Below, in pieces: positions 24,351 through 32,694 of a stretch of 54,560 bases of DNA. This DNA comes from RGIG3009 sp964390295 (GTDB lineage Bacteria; Bacillota; Clostridia; Oscillospirales; Acutalibacteraceae), in the NCBI GenBank assembly GCA_964390295.1, contig CAYMHR010000008.1, positions 1 to 54,560 of the forward strand, given 5' to 3'. The notes under the pieces were generated by a model. That model saw nothing but the letters and a program-made list of their open reading frames with translations. It was not told where the DNA came from and searched no databases. The translations under genes and the position numbers were made by a program. How positions within the stretch are numbered: the first letter of the stretch is position 1; every line of letters begins with the position of its first letter.

Positions 24351-25736
24351 ATGAACGTACATGGTTTAGAAGTTTCCGTAAAAAATTTGCCGGCGCTGGA
24401 CCCCGGTTTCATCCCGATGGCCGCTTTTTGCCGTGATTATGAAAAATCGGCAAAAGGTGGCAAGGAAATCGCCGTTGCCGTTGAGCGCAATCAGGGACAA
24501 ACCGCCGTACGCCGCTTTTGCATCCACGGAACGCCGGAAATGCAGAAGGTCGATGCCTTGTATGTAGACCGCACCGTCAAAATGCTGTTGTGGGCATACG
24601 GCGGCTACAAGGTCATGATCTGCGGTGACGACACCATCGCCAACACCATTGCTACTGCATACAGCAAGGGCGGCTCACGCGAATTTGACAGCACCTTCAT
24701 GGCGCGCGTCTACGAGCGTCCGTTTGAGGTTGTCTCTCTGCCGCTCTCGGAAGTGCCTGCCGAAAGCTCCACGGCACAATCCATCGGCCGCAACCTGGAC
24801 GGTTGCCGAATCGGCTTTGATGCCGGCGGCAGCGATCGCAAGGTTTCCGCGGTAATCGACGGCGTCTCCGTCTATTCCGAAGAAGTCGTGTGGTTCCCGA
24901 AAACCAACGAAGATCCCAACTATCACTATCAAGGCATCGTCGATGCCTTCCGTTCGGCGGCTTCCAAAATGCCGCGCGTTGATGCCATCGGCGTTTCCTC
25001 AGCCGGTGTGTACGTCGATAACCGTGCCATGGTCGCTTCCCTGTTCATCAAGGTTCCCGAAGATCGGTACGAAAAAGAGGTCAAGGATATTTACCTGCGC
25101 GCCGCCGCCGAAATCGGCGACGTTCCGATTGAGGTTGCCAACGACGGTGACGTTACCGCTCTGGCCGGTGCGATGAGCCTGAACAAGAACAATATCCTCG
25201 GAATTGCGATGGGCACCTCCGAAGCGGTCGGCTACGTGGACGGCGATGGAAATATCACCGGTTGGCTGAACGAGCTGGCCTTTGCTCCCGTAGATTTGCA
25301 AGAGGACGCCATGGTGGACGAATGGTCCGGCGACAAGGGTTGCGGCGTAAAATACTTTTCACAGGACAGCGTGATCAAGCTGGCTCCCCGCGCCGGCATT
25401 ACGTTGGATGAATCGCTCTCTCCGGCAGAAAAGCTCAAGGTTGTTCAGCTGGAAATGAACAAGGGCGGCGAAAACGTCCGGAACATCTACCGTTCGATCG
25501 GCACCTATCTTGGTCACACGCTGGCTTACTACGCCATGTACTACTCCATCGGCGACGTGCTGTTGCTCGGTCGCGTGATGTCCGGCGAAGGCGGCGATTT
25601 GATCATCGCGGAGGCCAATCGTGTGTTGAAGGAGGAATATCCGGAATACGCCGATATGGAATTACATCTGCCGGATGAAAAAATCCGCCGTGTCGGTCAG
25701 TCGGTGGCCGCCGCTTCTCTGCCGAAGCTCGGTTAA
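24351..25736 (+). CDS. ROK-like sugar kinase family protein
   Basis: A 461-residue actin-fold ATPase. Residues 1-155 are an N-terminal extension; the kinase core then starts with GFDAGGSDRKVSAVIDG (phosphate 1 loop), followed by VANDGDVTALAGA (catalytic Asp region) and GIAMGTSEAVGYV (phosphate 2). The order and motifs match ROK/hexokinase-type proteins, but the sugar substrate is not evident and the long N-terminal part is not one that I can name. The first ATG is used; GGAAGGG lies 13 bp upstream, a long spacing. Monocistronic with a strong terminator. Confidence 0.75.
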   Translation: MNVHGLEVSVKNLPALDPGFIPMAAFCRDYEKSAKGGKEIAVAVERNQGQTAVRRFCIHGTPEMQKVDALYVDRTVKMLLWAYGGYKVMICGDDTIANTIATAYSKGGSREFDSTFMARVYERPFEVVSLPLSEVPAESSTAQSIGRNLDGCRIGFDAGGSDRKVSAVIDGVSVYSEEVVWFPKTNEDPNYHYQGIVDAFRSAASKMPRVDAIGVSSAGVYVDNRAMVASLFIKVPEDRYEKEVKDIYLRAAAEIGDVPIEVANDGDVTALAGAMSLNKNNILGIAMGTSEAVGYVDGDGNITGWLNELAFAPVDLQEDAMVDEWSGDKGCGVKYFSQDSVIKLAPRAGITLDESLSPAEKLKVVQLEMNKGGENVRNIYRSIGTYLGHTLAYYAMYYSIGDVLLLGRVMSGEGGDLIIAEANRVLKEEYPEYADMELHLPDEKIRRVGQSVAAASLPKLG

Positions 25737-25751
25737 TCGTATGAACAAAGC

Positions 25752-25783
25752 AAAGTGCAGGATCGTTTGATCCTGCACTTTTT
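25752..25783 (+). terminator. Intrinsic terminator after the ROK-like gene
   Basis: A perfect 13-bp stem, AAAGTGCAGGATC with its complement, GTTT loop, then TTTTTC. Confidence 0.9.
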
Positions 25784-25809
25784 CTTGTTTTTCCCCAAAA
25801 TGGGAACGC

Positions 25810-25836
25810 ATAAACCACCTCGACTTCTCATACAAT
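25810..25836 (+). promoter_or_regulatory. Sigma-E type promoter of spoIIID
   Basis: ATA (25810-25812), 16 bp, then CATACAAT (25829-25836). This matches the mother-cell sigma-E consensus and lies 27 bp before the spoIIID start. In Bacillus spoIIID is sigma-E dependent. Confidence 0.7.
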
Positions 25837-25863
25837 GAAGCAGTCATGGGAGGAGCTGATCGT

Positions 25864-26112
25864 GTGAGAAACGAAGTGGAGTCAAGAGCCACCGTTCTGG
25901 GAGAATACATTATCGAAAATAAGGCTACGGTACGCGCTGCCGCTAAAAAATTTCACATTTCAAAATCCACCGTACATAAGGACGTCTCCGACCGACTGCA
26001 AGTAGTGAATCCACAATTATACAGTGAGGTACGTCAAGTGTTAGACGTCAACAAAGCGCAACGACACATTCGCGGTGGCATCGCCACACGGAACAAATAT
26101 CTCAACCAATAA
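25864..26112 (+). CDS. spoIIID: SpoIIID sporulation transcriptional regulator
   Basis: An 82-residue helix-turn-helix protein that tunes mother-cell gene expression during sporulation. The HTH ATVRAAAKKFHISKSTVHKD and the basic C-terminal segment AQRHIRGGIATRNKY, which inserts in the minor groove, are both present. I start at GTG 25864, nine bases after GGAGGA; an ATG at 25846 precedes the ribosome site. The promoter is of sigma-E type. The gene after it is convergent. Confidence 0.95.
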   Translation: MRNEVESRATVLGEYIIENKATVRAAAKKFHISKSTVHKDVSDRLQVVNPQLYSEVRQVLDVNKAQRHIRGGIATRNKYLNQ

Positions 26113-26132
26113 AAAACCGTACCATCTGCTGA

Positions 26133-26167
26133 CGCAAAAACCGCCTCCGCGTATTGCGGGGCGGTTT
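26133..26167 (-). terminator. Intrinsic terminator of the XRE regulator gene
   Basis: AAACCGCC/GGCGGTTT with inner CCGC-GTATT-GCGG (26138-26167); on the minus strand it is followed by TTTTT. It sits between two convergent genes. Confidence 0.8.
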
Positions 26168-26172
26168 GTCGG

Positions 26173-27336
26173 TTACGGATTCTGCGGCTTGACAACCACA
26201 AGCGATCGGACGCGTTCATAAAGGGATATAAACTCCGGTCGTGCGCGAAGTGGCTCAAACCTCGTTCCGGCCAACATATCCGCATAGCGGCTGGAAATCA
26301 CGCAGTGACAGCTACAGGTACCGGGCATCCGTGTTTCGATATAGAGGATACGCTCCTGCGGACGGTCCGGAAGATTGTCCCGTGCCATCCAATCCTCACG
26401 CGCTCGCCATTCCATCCCATCCAGAAAACGGCAGGAGGTCGGCAGTAACACGGTGTCAGTGATCTTCATTGCTTCCTCCAACAGGGCGACCATCGATTCC
26501 AGTTGCGACAGCGCCGCCTCTGCCCTGCCGACAGCATGCGCGGCAGAGGACAGTCCCAGCTCCACACGTTCCGCCGTCCACATATCCGGCCGTTCATCCA
26601 CGGCATTACAACGAATCATCGAAAGCACCGATTGCATAAACCGAATTGTTGCCGCTTTTTGCTCCTCGTCGGCTTCCTCTGTCAACAAATAGCGCGGACA
26701 AAGTAGCTTGTTGAAGGCTTGATACAATTGGTACCGTCGTTCCGGCGAGAGTCGCTCTTTATCGTTGCGGCGAAAGTATCGCTGAAACAGCAATGCGCGC
26801 TCCGAGCAATCGAAGGGTGTGGTATAGCGCTTCAAAAACTCCGGCAAATGCTCCTCGTCCTCGATCTCCGCCATTGTTTCCAGCACGTGGGGGCTCATCG
26901 GCTGGCGTTGCAGAGCCGCTTCGGCAACTAAGCGCACCTCCGGAAGAATTCGGGGATCACGAAACGCCCGCTCGTTTCCCTCACACCACGGGCGCCACGC
27001 CGAATCGGTGTTAAGATAATTCCGACGTATCTCTCGAAGAAGTGCCACAACATACTCGGCATCGTACTCACGCTTTTCACACGCGCGGCGAAGCTCGTCA
27101 AACACTTTTGCGGCGCGCTTTTCCTTCTCGATTTGCGACATTCCAAGCAATTCATCCACCGTGACGGACAGAGCCTCGGCAATCGCCGGGATCAACTCCA
27201 GGTCGGGATAGATTGCACCGTTTTCCCAGCGGCTGACCGATTGGTATGTCACACCCAGACGTTCGGCAAACGCCTCCTGCGTCCAATTGTTTTTCTTTCG
27301 GAAATCCCGTATGTTTTGACCGATAGGCATCTTCAT
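26173..27336 (-). CDS. XRE-family regulator with a large C-terminal domain
   Basis: A 387-residue protein. The N-terminal XRE helix-turn-helix (residues 3-62) is clear: IRDFRKKNNWTQEAFAERLG, then TYQSVSRWENG. The remaining 320 residues are a helical, charged region without a motif that I recognise, possibly a repeat-type ligand or peptide sensor. Start ATG 27336 is set by GGAGAG six bases upstream. A promoter with a palindrome on its -10 lies at 27386-27415, which suggests autoregulation. Target genes unknown. Confidence 0.8.
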   Translation of the reverse strand: MKMPIGQNIRDFRKKNNWTQEAFAERLGVTYQSVSRWENGAIYPDLELIPAIAEALSVTVDELLGMSQIEKEKRAAKVFDELRRACEKREYDAEYVVALLREIRRNYLNTDSAWRPWCEGNERAFRDPRILPEVRLVAEAALQRQPMSPHVLETMAEIEDEEHLPEFLKRYTTPFDCSERALLFQRYFRRNDKERLSPERRYQLYQAFNKLLCPRYLLTEEADEEQKAATIRFMQSVLSMIRCNAVDERPDMWTAERVELGLSSAAHAVGRAEAALSQLESMVALLEEAMKITDTVLLPTSCRFLDGMEWRAREDWMARDNLPDRPQERILYIETRMPGTCSCHCVISSRYADMLAGTRFEPLRARPEFISLYERVRSLVVVKPQNP

Positions 27337-27385
27337 AACATTCTCTCCGTCTCGTGCCCCGTGGGCGTATTCGCGTTGACATCTA

Positions 27386-27415
27386 CAGTATACTGCACAA
27401 CGGTCGACAAAGCAA
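27386..27415 (-). promoter_or_regulatory. Promoter and candidate operator of the XRE gene
   Basis: Minus-strand TTGCTT (27415-27410), 17-bp spacer, TATACT (27392-27387). The perfect palindrome CAGTATACTG (27386-27395) covers the -10 box. Confidence 0.55.
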
Positions 27416-27560
27416 TAACGCATTGTGAGAGAAAAATTATCGACCTATGTTATATTCAAGTATCTGCAGCAAGTTACAGCCAATTGCCGACAAGCTGCTA
27501 CACACCGAAAATGCACAGAAAATTCGGCTGAATCCTCTCAAAATTTTTGATTAAAAAGTA

Positions 27561-27589
27561 TTGACAATGAAATAAAGCGGTGATATAAT
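27561..27589 (+). promoter_or_regulatory. Consensus sigma-A promoter of the T-box/cstA unit
   Basis: TTGACA (27561-27566), 17-bp spacer, TATAAT (27584-27589): a perfect consensus promoter. Start predicted near 27596. Confidence 0.85.
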
Positions 27590-27595
27590 CACTGT

Positions 27596-27888
27596 CATAA
27601 AAATTTCAAACACGACGAAGTGGAAAAGTAAGTAACTTCTGTTTTTTCAGAGAGATGTCGGTTGGTGCGAGACGTCAAAGCGAATTACTGAAGATCGCCA
27701 TGGAGTGGCTGCAACGAAATCGTAGAAAGTAATTGCAGACGGGAACTCCCGTAACAGAGGTAAAGTGTGTTGGCACTTGAGGTGTACCCCCTTCTTCGGG
27801 GTAAAAAAGAGTGGTACCGCGGAAGTTGTATGGATAGCTTTCGTCTCTTTGTTGGATCAGATGATAACAAGGAGCCGAAGGCTTTTTT
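27596..27888 (+). promoter_or_regulatory. T-box riboswitch leader of cstA
   Basis: The T-box sequence GAGTGGTACCGCGG (27809-27822) is diagnostic. Upstream is Stem I with AGAGA and the GGTTGGTG distal motif; a Stem III-like hairpin GTACCCC/GGGGTA precedes the T-box. Downstream, AGCTTTCG...TTTGTT pairs with AACAA...CCGAAGGCT as the terminator, followed by six T (27883-27888). In the specifier loop AGTAA faces TGAAGATCG, flanked by GTAA/TTAC above and GTGG/CCAT below; the usual GAA-N-codon-purine pattern gives ATC (Ile). Uncharged tRNA-Ile would then turn cstA on. The specifier call is tentative. Confidence 0.9.
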
Positions 27889-28000
27889 GTTGTTCTGTCG
27901 GTGTATTCCTCGGTAATAAGACACCTATAAAAAATCGTTTGTGCACGACGACGTTTTTGTAAAGCCTTATGAATATTTTTATCAAAAGGAAGGATCAACT

Positions 28001-29710
28001 GTGAACACGTTAGTTATCGTTCTTGTTGCGACGGTACTGCTGGCGGCGGCGTACGTCCTATACGGACGCTGGTTGGCGAAAAAATGGGGCATCGACCCCA
28101 CAGCCAAAACCCCGGCAGTCACCAACGAGGATGGTCAGGATTACGTTCCTACCAACGGGTGGAGCGTATTCAGTCATCAATTTTCATCCATTGCAGGCGC
28201 AGGGCCTGTCACGGGTGCCATTCAAGCAGCCGTATTCGGCTGGGTGCCGGTACTGCTCTGGGTACTGATCGGCGGCATTTTCTTCGGTGCCGTTACCGAT
28301 TTCGGCGCCCTGTATGCCAGTGTAAAAAACAACGGAAAATCCATGGGTATGCTGATTGAAAAGTATATCGGCAAATTCGGCAGAAAGGTATTTCTCGTTT
28401 TCTGTTGGCTGTTTACGTTGCTGGTCATCGCCGCTTTTGCCGATATGGTAGCCGGCACGTTTAATGCGTTTACCGTTACGGAAGGCAAAGCCGTTTTGTC
28501 CGCCGCCTCCAAAACGAACGGCGCGGCAGGTACCATTTCTCTTTTATTTATGGGCTTTGCCGTGCTGCTCGGCTTTATTGTGAAAAAATTCAAGCTTTCC
28601 GGTTGGAAGAGCACGGTATTGGGGTTGGTATTTACCGTCGCCGCACTGGCGCTCGGCATGCTGTTGCCCATCACCGCCGGGAAAGAGACTTGGGCCTATA
28701 TCACCTTTGCCTATATCTTCTTTGCCGCCGTTGTACCGATGTGGATGCTCAAGCAACCGCGTGATATCATGACGACCTATATGTTCGTCGGCATGATCGC
28801 CGGTGCCGTTTTAGGCCTTGTCGTTGCCCACCCCTCCATGAATTTGCCCGCATTTACCGGCTTTACCAACGAAAGTCTGGGCAACCTTTTCCCGATTTTG
28901 TTCGTAACGGTCGCCTGCGGTGCCGTTTCCGGGTTCCACAGCCTGGTTTCCTCCGGAACCTCCTCAAAAACCATCGGCAATGAAAAAGATATGCTGAAGG
29001 TCGGTTACGGTGCCATGGTGTTGGAAAGCCTGCTGGCCGTCATCGCGCTTTGCGTTGCCGGTGCCGTCGTCGCATCGGCTGACGGCACCCCCGCTGTGGG
29101 AACGCCCTTCCAAATCTTCTCCAACGGCGTTGCCGGATTTTTGGAAATGTTCGGCATCCCCACCTACGTGGCACAGTGCTTTATGACCATGTGCGTATCC
29201 GCTCTGGCTTTGACCAGCTTGGATGCCGTGGCACGTATTGGCAGAATGAGCTTCCAAGAGCTGTTCTCGGTGGACGATATGCAAACCGCTTCGCTTTGGA
29301 GAAAGGTCCTTTGCAACAAATATTTTGCCACCATATTGACCTTGGCAGCAGCGTTCGTTCTTACGAAGGTGGGTTATGCCAACATCTGGCCGTTGTTCGG
29401 CTCTGCCAACCAGCTGCTTTCAGCTTTGGTTTTGGTTACGCTGTGCGTGTTTATGAAGGTTACGGGCAGAAGCAACAAGATGCTTTTCCCGCCACTCGTT
29501 ATCATGCTTTGCGTAACGGGAACGGCGCTGGTACAGCGCACGATCTCCCTGGTGAAAGCCGTCTCGGCGGGAAGCGCCACCTTCCTGGTGGAAGGCTTAC
29601 AGCTGATTATCGCCGTATTGCTGATGGCACTGGGTATCATCATTGTTATCAGCTCACTCCGCTCTTACTTCAAGGCAAAGAAATCCTCCGAGGAGTGCGT
29701 AGAGGCATAA
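28001..29710 (+). CDS. cstA: CstA family carbon-starvation/peptide transporter
   Basis: A 569-residue polytopic membrane protein of the CstA family, implicated in peptide or pyruvate uptake. The family segments SSIAGAGPVTG and FGAVTDFGALYASVKNNG are present, with about 15 hydrophobic helices by eye. It is shorter than E. coli CstA (701) but usual for Firmicutes. I start at GTG 28001 after AAGGAAGG; an upstream ORF extension lacks a ribosome site. Expression is predicted to depend on the T-box leader, linking uptake to amino-acid shortage. A strong terminator follows. Confidence 0.92.
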   Translation: MNTLVIVLVATVLLAAAYVLYGRWLAKKWGIDPTAKTPAVTNEDGQDYVPTNGWSVFSHQFSSIAGAGPVTGAIQAAVFGWVPVLLWVLIGGIFFGAVTDFGALYASVKNNGKSMGMLIEKYIGKFGRKVFLVFCWLFTLLVIAAFADMVAGTFNAFTVTEGKAVLSAASKTNGAAGTISLLFMGFAVLLGFIVKKFKLSGWKSTVLGLVFTVAALALGMLLPITAGKETWAYITFAYIFFAAVVPMWMLKQPRDIMTTYMFVGMIAGAVLGLVVAHPSMNLPAFTGFTNESLGNLFPILFVTVACGAVSGFHSLVSSGTSSKTIGNEKDMLKVGYGAMVLESLLAVIALCVAGAVVASADGTPAVGTPFQIFSNGVAGFLEMFGIPTYVAQCFMTMCVSALALTSLDAVARIGRMSFQELFSVDDMQTASLWRKVLCNKYFATILTLAAAFVLTKVGYANIWPLFGSANQLLSALVLVTLCVFMKVTGRSNKMLFPPLVIMLCVTGTALVQRTISLVKAVSAGSATFLVEGLQLIIAVLLMALGIIIVISSLRSYFKAKKSSEECVEA

Positions 29711-29785
29711 AGGATATTCGGCGTGCACCTGAAAAGTCTGATTTTTATGCAATATATCTTTGCTTTTACAGAATTACAAAAAAGC

Positions 29786-29825
29786 ATCCGAGGATCACGG
29801 TTGAACGTGGTCCTCGGATTTTTTT
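29786..29825 (+). terminator. Intrinsic terminator after cstA
   Basis: A 14-bp stem (29786-29799 with 29806-29819, one wobble, loop GTTGAA) followed by seven T. Confidence 0.9.
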
Positions 29826-29859
29826 GACTGTTTTTGTAATGCCATTCGTAGAAATGTAC

Positions 29860-30669
29860 TTACTTATCGATGATACCCAGCGACGCATAAAGCACTCCGC
29901 CGTTCATCGCATGATCCTTGATGCGTTTGGCCAAGCTGGTCGTCGCTTCCAGAGCTGGAAGATCATCACGCGTGGTATCCCAACGAAAAACAAATCTCAG
30001 TGCCCCGTCCGACGGATCGTTTTTGACGACGGTAAACCGATTCTGAAAACCGATAATCTTGCTTTCCGGCTTCAGCATCTGCTTTAAGGTCGGGTCTAAC
30101 AGCCACGAGTGGCAGGTAAAATATCGATACCGGTATTCCGGAAAATAGGTGGCAAAAAACTCCCTGGCCTTTTCAAACGCCGCATCACACGCCTGTTGAG
30201 ACAGATCGGCGCCGGTAGGAATGTGCACTTCTATCACCGGCTCGCCTTTGACCATTCCTTTGCTTGGTATGTTTTCCTCTGCTTGCCCCATAGCAAAGTG
30301 CAATACACCGAGCTGAAATAGCTTGCCTTGCATGTGAAACGACAGCCACGGAAGCTCGCCCAAATACAATTCGCCCTTAAGATCACTCCACACGTCCGTC
30401 CAACGACGCAGGTCGTATAGCGTATCCTGTAACACAGTCACAGGAATCCCCCGTTGCTGATACCGTTGCTTTAAGGACTCACAAAAGTATAAAAACGCTA
30501 TCAGGTTACGCTTGCCGTCCGGTTCTTCCAAATCATAAGTCTCTACCGTGGCGGAATCCGGCAATGAAACCGTGTTCAACGCCTCATAAAATTCAGCATC
30601 GTACTTTGCCGGAAACTCCAGCGTCTTGTACCAATATTCCACAATCGATCGCATGGCAGATGAAATCAT
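29860..30669 (-). CDS. Putative GNAT-like acyltransferase domain protein
   Basis: A 269-residue soluble protein, last gene of the seven-gene murD operon. The C-terminal half (IEVHIPTGADLSQQAC, then YFTCHSWLLDP and PESKIIGFQNRF) resembles the acyltransferase-like proteins of Clostridia with a helical N-terminal domain and a GNAT-like C-terminal domain. I recall this family by pattern only and see no definite acetyl-CoA loop. Start ATG 30669 has GGAGG ten bases upstream, 19 bp after the preceding gene. Substrate unknown. Confidence 0.5.
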   Translation of the reverse strand: MISSAMRSIVEYWYKTLEFPAKYDAEFYEALNTVSLPDSATVETYDLEEPDGKRNLIAFLYFCESLKQRYQQRGIPVTVLQDTLYDLRRWTDVWSDLKGELYLGELPWLSFHMQGKLFQLGVLHFAMGQAEENIPSKGMVKGEPVIEVHIPTGADLSQQACDAAFEKAREFFATYFPEYRYRYFTCHSWLLDPTLKQMLKPESKIIGFQNRFTVVKNDPSDGALRFVFRWDTTRDDLPALEATTSLAKRIKDHAMNGGVLYASLGIIDK

Positions 30670-30688
30670 TTCTTACGTACCTCCATTT

Positions 30689-31969
30689 TCACAAGTTCGA
30701 TAATACACCGGCATCCAGCATTTTCTGCGCCGCTAGCAGCACCCCGATCCTGCCGGAAGAAAAATTCAGGCCCCCCTGCATGTACACGGCAAACGGTTCC
30801 CTTAGCGGTGCATCGGCGGACAATTCAATCGACGAACCCATCGTAAACGCCCCTGCCGCCATGATGACCTGATTATCATATCCGGGCATATCCCACGGCT
30901 CCGGCGTTACAAATGCATCCACCGGCGCACCGCTCTGGATTCCTTGACAAAAAGCGATCAACGGCTTTGCTTCGCACATTTGTATCGCCTGAATGATATC
31001 GGCTCGCTCCTCGATAGCCGTCGGCGTGCACCGGTATCCCAGCTTTTCAAACAACGCCGCCGCAAACACAGCGGTTTTCATCGCCTCACCCACAACGTGC
31101 GGTGCTTGGAACAATCCCATGAACATCGTACGATTGTGGCCGAGCGATGCTCCCACTTCTTTTCCCAGACCGGGCGTTGTCAGGCGGTACGCACATTTTT
31201 CCACCAAATCGCGACGACCGCAAATATAGCCGCCGTTTTCCGCAATGCCGCCTCCGGGGTTTTTAATCAACGACCCTGCCATCAGATCGACACCCACCGC
31301 CGTCGGCTCCTCGCGCTCGGCAAATTCACCGTAGCAGTTATCGACGAATACGATGACATCCGAGCGAACACTGCGCACCGCTTCCACGATTTCTCCAATA
31401 CGCGCCACCGTCAGCGACGGGCGCAGGTTGTACCCACGTGAACGTTGAATATGCACCACCTTGATTGCCGGATCAGCGCGCAACGCTTCGCAAATCCCCT
31501 CAAGGTTGGGTAAACCTTCACGATTCAACGGTACCTCGCGATACTCGACACCGTACTCGGCCAGCGAACCGTCACTGGGCTTATCGGCACCAATCACGCC
31601 CAACAGCGTATCATACGGCGCACCGGTTGCCGCCAGCAGAACGTCGCCGGGGCGCAACACGCCGAACAGTGCTACGGTAATGGCATGCGTACCACACAAA
31701 ATGCTGTGACGTACCAGAGCGTCCTCTGCACCGAGAACGTCGGCAAACACCTCCTCCAGCACCTCGCGTCCGCGATCACCGTAGCCGTAGCCCGTGGTCG
31801 GCACAAAATGCGCTTCACTGACGCGATGTCGAATAAAAGCAGACAGCACCTTCTGTTGATTATAGTCGGCAATCTCCTCTACGCGAGAAAATACGGGTGC
31901 CATCTCTACGCGCACCTGCTCCGCCAGATCGTTCAGCCGCGAATCCATTTCAAAAAATGGCGTCGGCAT
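30689..31969 (-). CDS. Aluminium-resistance/methionine gamma-lyase-like PLP enzyme
   Basis: A 426-residue fold-type I PLP protein of the family named aluminium resistance protein or methionine gamma-lyase-like. The PLP lysine lies in MAGSLIKNPGGGIA, preceded by VFVDNCYGEF (Asp contacting the PLP ring). The N-terminal GYGYGDRGRE and C-terminal NFSSGRIGVLLA segments are typical. Start ATG 31969 follows AAAGGAG by nine bases; a TTG three codons upstream is less likely. It is in the murD operon, 5 bp after the GNAT gene. Reaction in vivo is not settled. Confidence 0.85.
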   Translation of the reverse strand: MPTPFFEMDSRLNDLAEQVRVEMAPVFSRVEEIADYNQQKVLSAFIRHRVSEAHFVPTTGYGYGDRGREVLEEVFADVLGAEDALVRHSILCGTHAITVALFGVLRPGDVLLAATGAPYDTLLGVIGADKPSDGSLAEYGVEYREVPLNREGLPNLEGICEALRADPAIKVVHIQRSRGYNLRPSLTVARIGEIVEAVRSVRSDVIVFVDNCYGEFAEREEPTAVGVDLMAGSLIKNPGGGIAENGGYICGRRDLVEKCAYRLTTPGLGKEVGASLGHNRTMFMGLFQAPHVVGEAMKTAVFAAALFEKLGYRCTPTAIEERADIIQAIQMCEAKPLIAFCQGIQSGAPVDAFVTPEPWDMPGYDNQVIMAAGAFTMGSSIELSADAPLREPFAVYMQGGLNFSSGRIGVLLAAQKMLDAGVLSNL

Positions 31970-31974
31970 CTCGT

Positions 31975-32694
31975 TCAACTCCTTTCAAGCATAGCCATGT
32001 GGTCACATACGGCGAACCCCAGGGCATCATAAATCCGTTGTGCCCCCTTCGTTTTGGGGCAAATATAGACCTGTCGCTTCTCCTGCTGTAAGCTTGCCGT
32101 CAACGCACCGACGCACCGTGCCGCCAAACCTTGACGACGATACCTCGGATCGGTAGCCACACCGCCGATCAAGGCTCCCCCTTGCCATTCCGCCGTCGTC
32201 ATGGCAGAGGAAACAATACGATTCTCACTGATCACCGCTACGTTGCGGCAAAAGCCGTGGCGTTCGCGGTAACAAACATCCATATACCACCCTTCGAACG
32301 GCGGCAAGCCTGGAAAAATCGGCTCCAAAAACGCGTAAAGCTCACGCGGCGATGCACTAGGTAACGTTTCCGGAGTTTGTAGCTTCCAGCAACGCATCAC
32401 CGGCACTGTCCGCACCGTTGTCTGCCACTGCGCCGCCATCGCTTCGGCGGTCGGCACGTCGGCAGCAACCGCCATAACGTCCGGCTGCATCGTGAGAAAG
32501 AGCGCCACCTCTTCCCGTTCAGCCTCGTTGGCCCATACGGTTGCTTGTCCATCCAGCAAGGCGATAACGCTTCCCCCATCACCTTGATAAAACTGCAAAA
32601 ACGGAACCGCGCCGTAGCACTCCCATAGAGCGCGAGCACGCAAAAGCAGCAACGCTTCCCCGACAATGCGAGGCGCTTCGGTCCGGCGAATCAT
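31975..32694 (-). CDS. GNAT family N-acetyltransferase
   Basis: A 239-residue protein with a C-terminal GNAT fold: the acetyl-CoA loop is seen in GGVATDPRYRRQGLAARCVG, followed by a motif B-like end (IYDALGFAVCD). The N-terminal 120 residues are a second, weaker GNAT-like half. Start at 32694 overlaps the preceding peptidase stop as ATGA. Substrate unknown. Confidence 0.82.
   Translation of the reverse strand: MIRRTEAPRIVGEALLLLRARALWECYGAVPFLQFYQGDGGSVIALLDGQATVWANEAEREEVALFLTMQPDVMAVAADVPTAEAMAAQWQTTVRTVPVMRCWKLQTPETLPSASPRELYAFLEPIFPGLPPFEGWYMDVCYRERHGFCRNVAVISENRIVSSAMTTAEWQGGALIGGVATDPRYRRQGLAARCVGALTASLQQEKRQVYICPKTKGAQRIYDALGFAVCDHMAMLERS

Noticed and set aside
27596..27888. T-box specifier read as Asp (GAT), Ala (GCC) or Trp (TGG)
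   Set aside because: These triplets occur nearby, but only ATC falls at the position given by AGTA/GAA-N in the loop with flanking stems; kept as tentative Ile.
29176..30087. 303-codon plus-strand frame spanning the end of cstA and the next gene
   Set aside because: It overlaps cstA in another frame, the strong terminator at 29786-29825 and the opposite gene; no coding signs.
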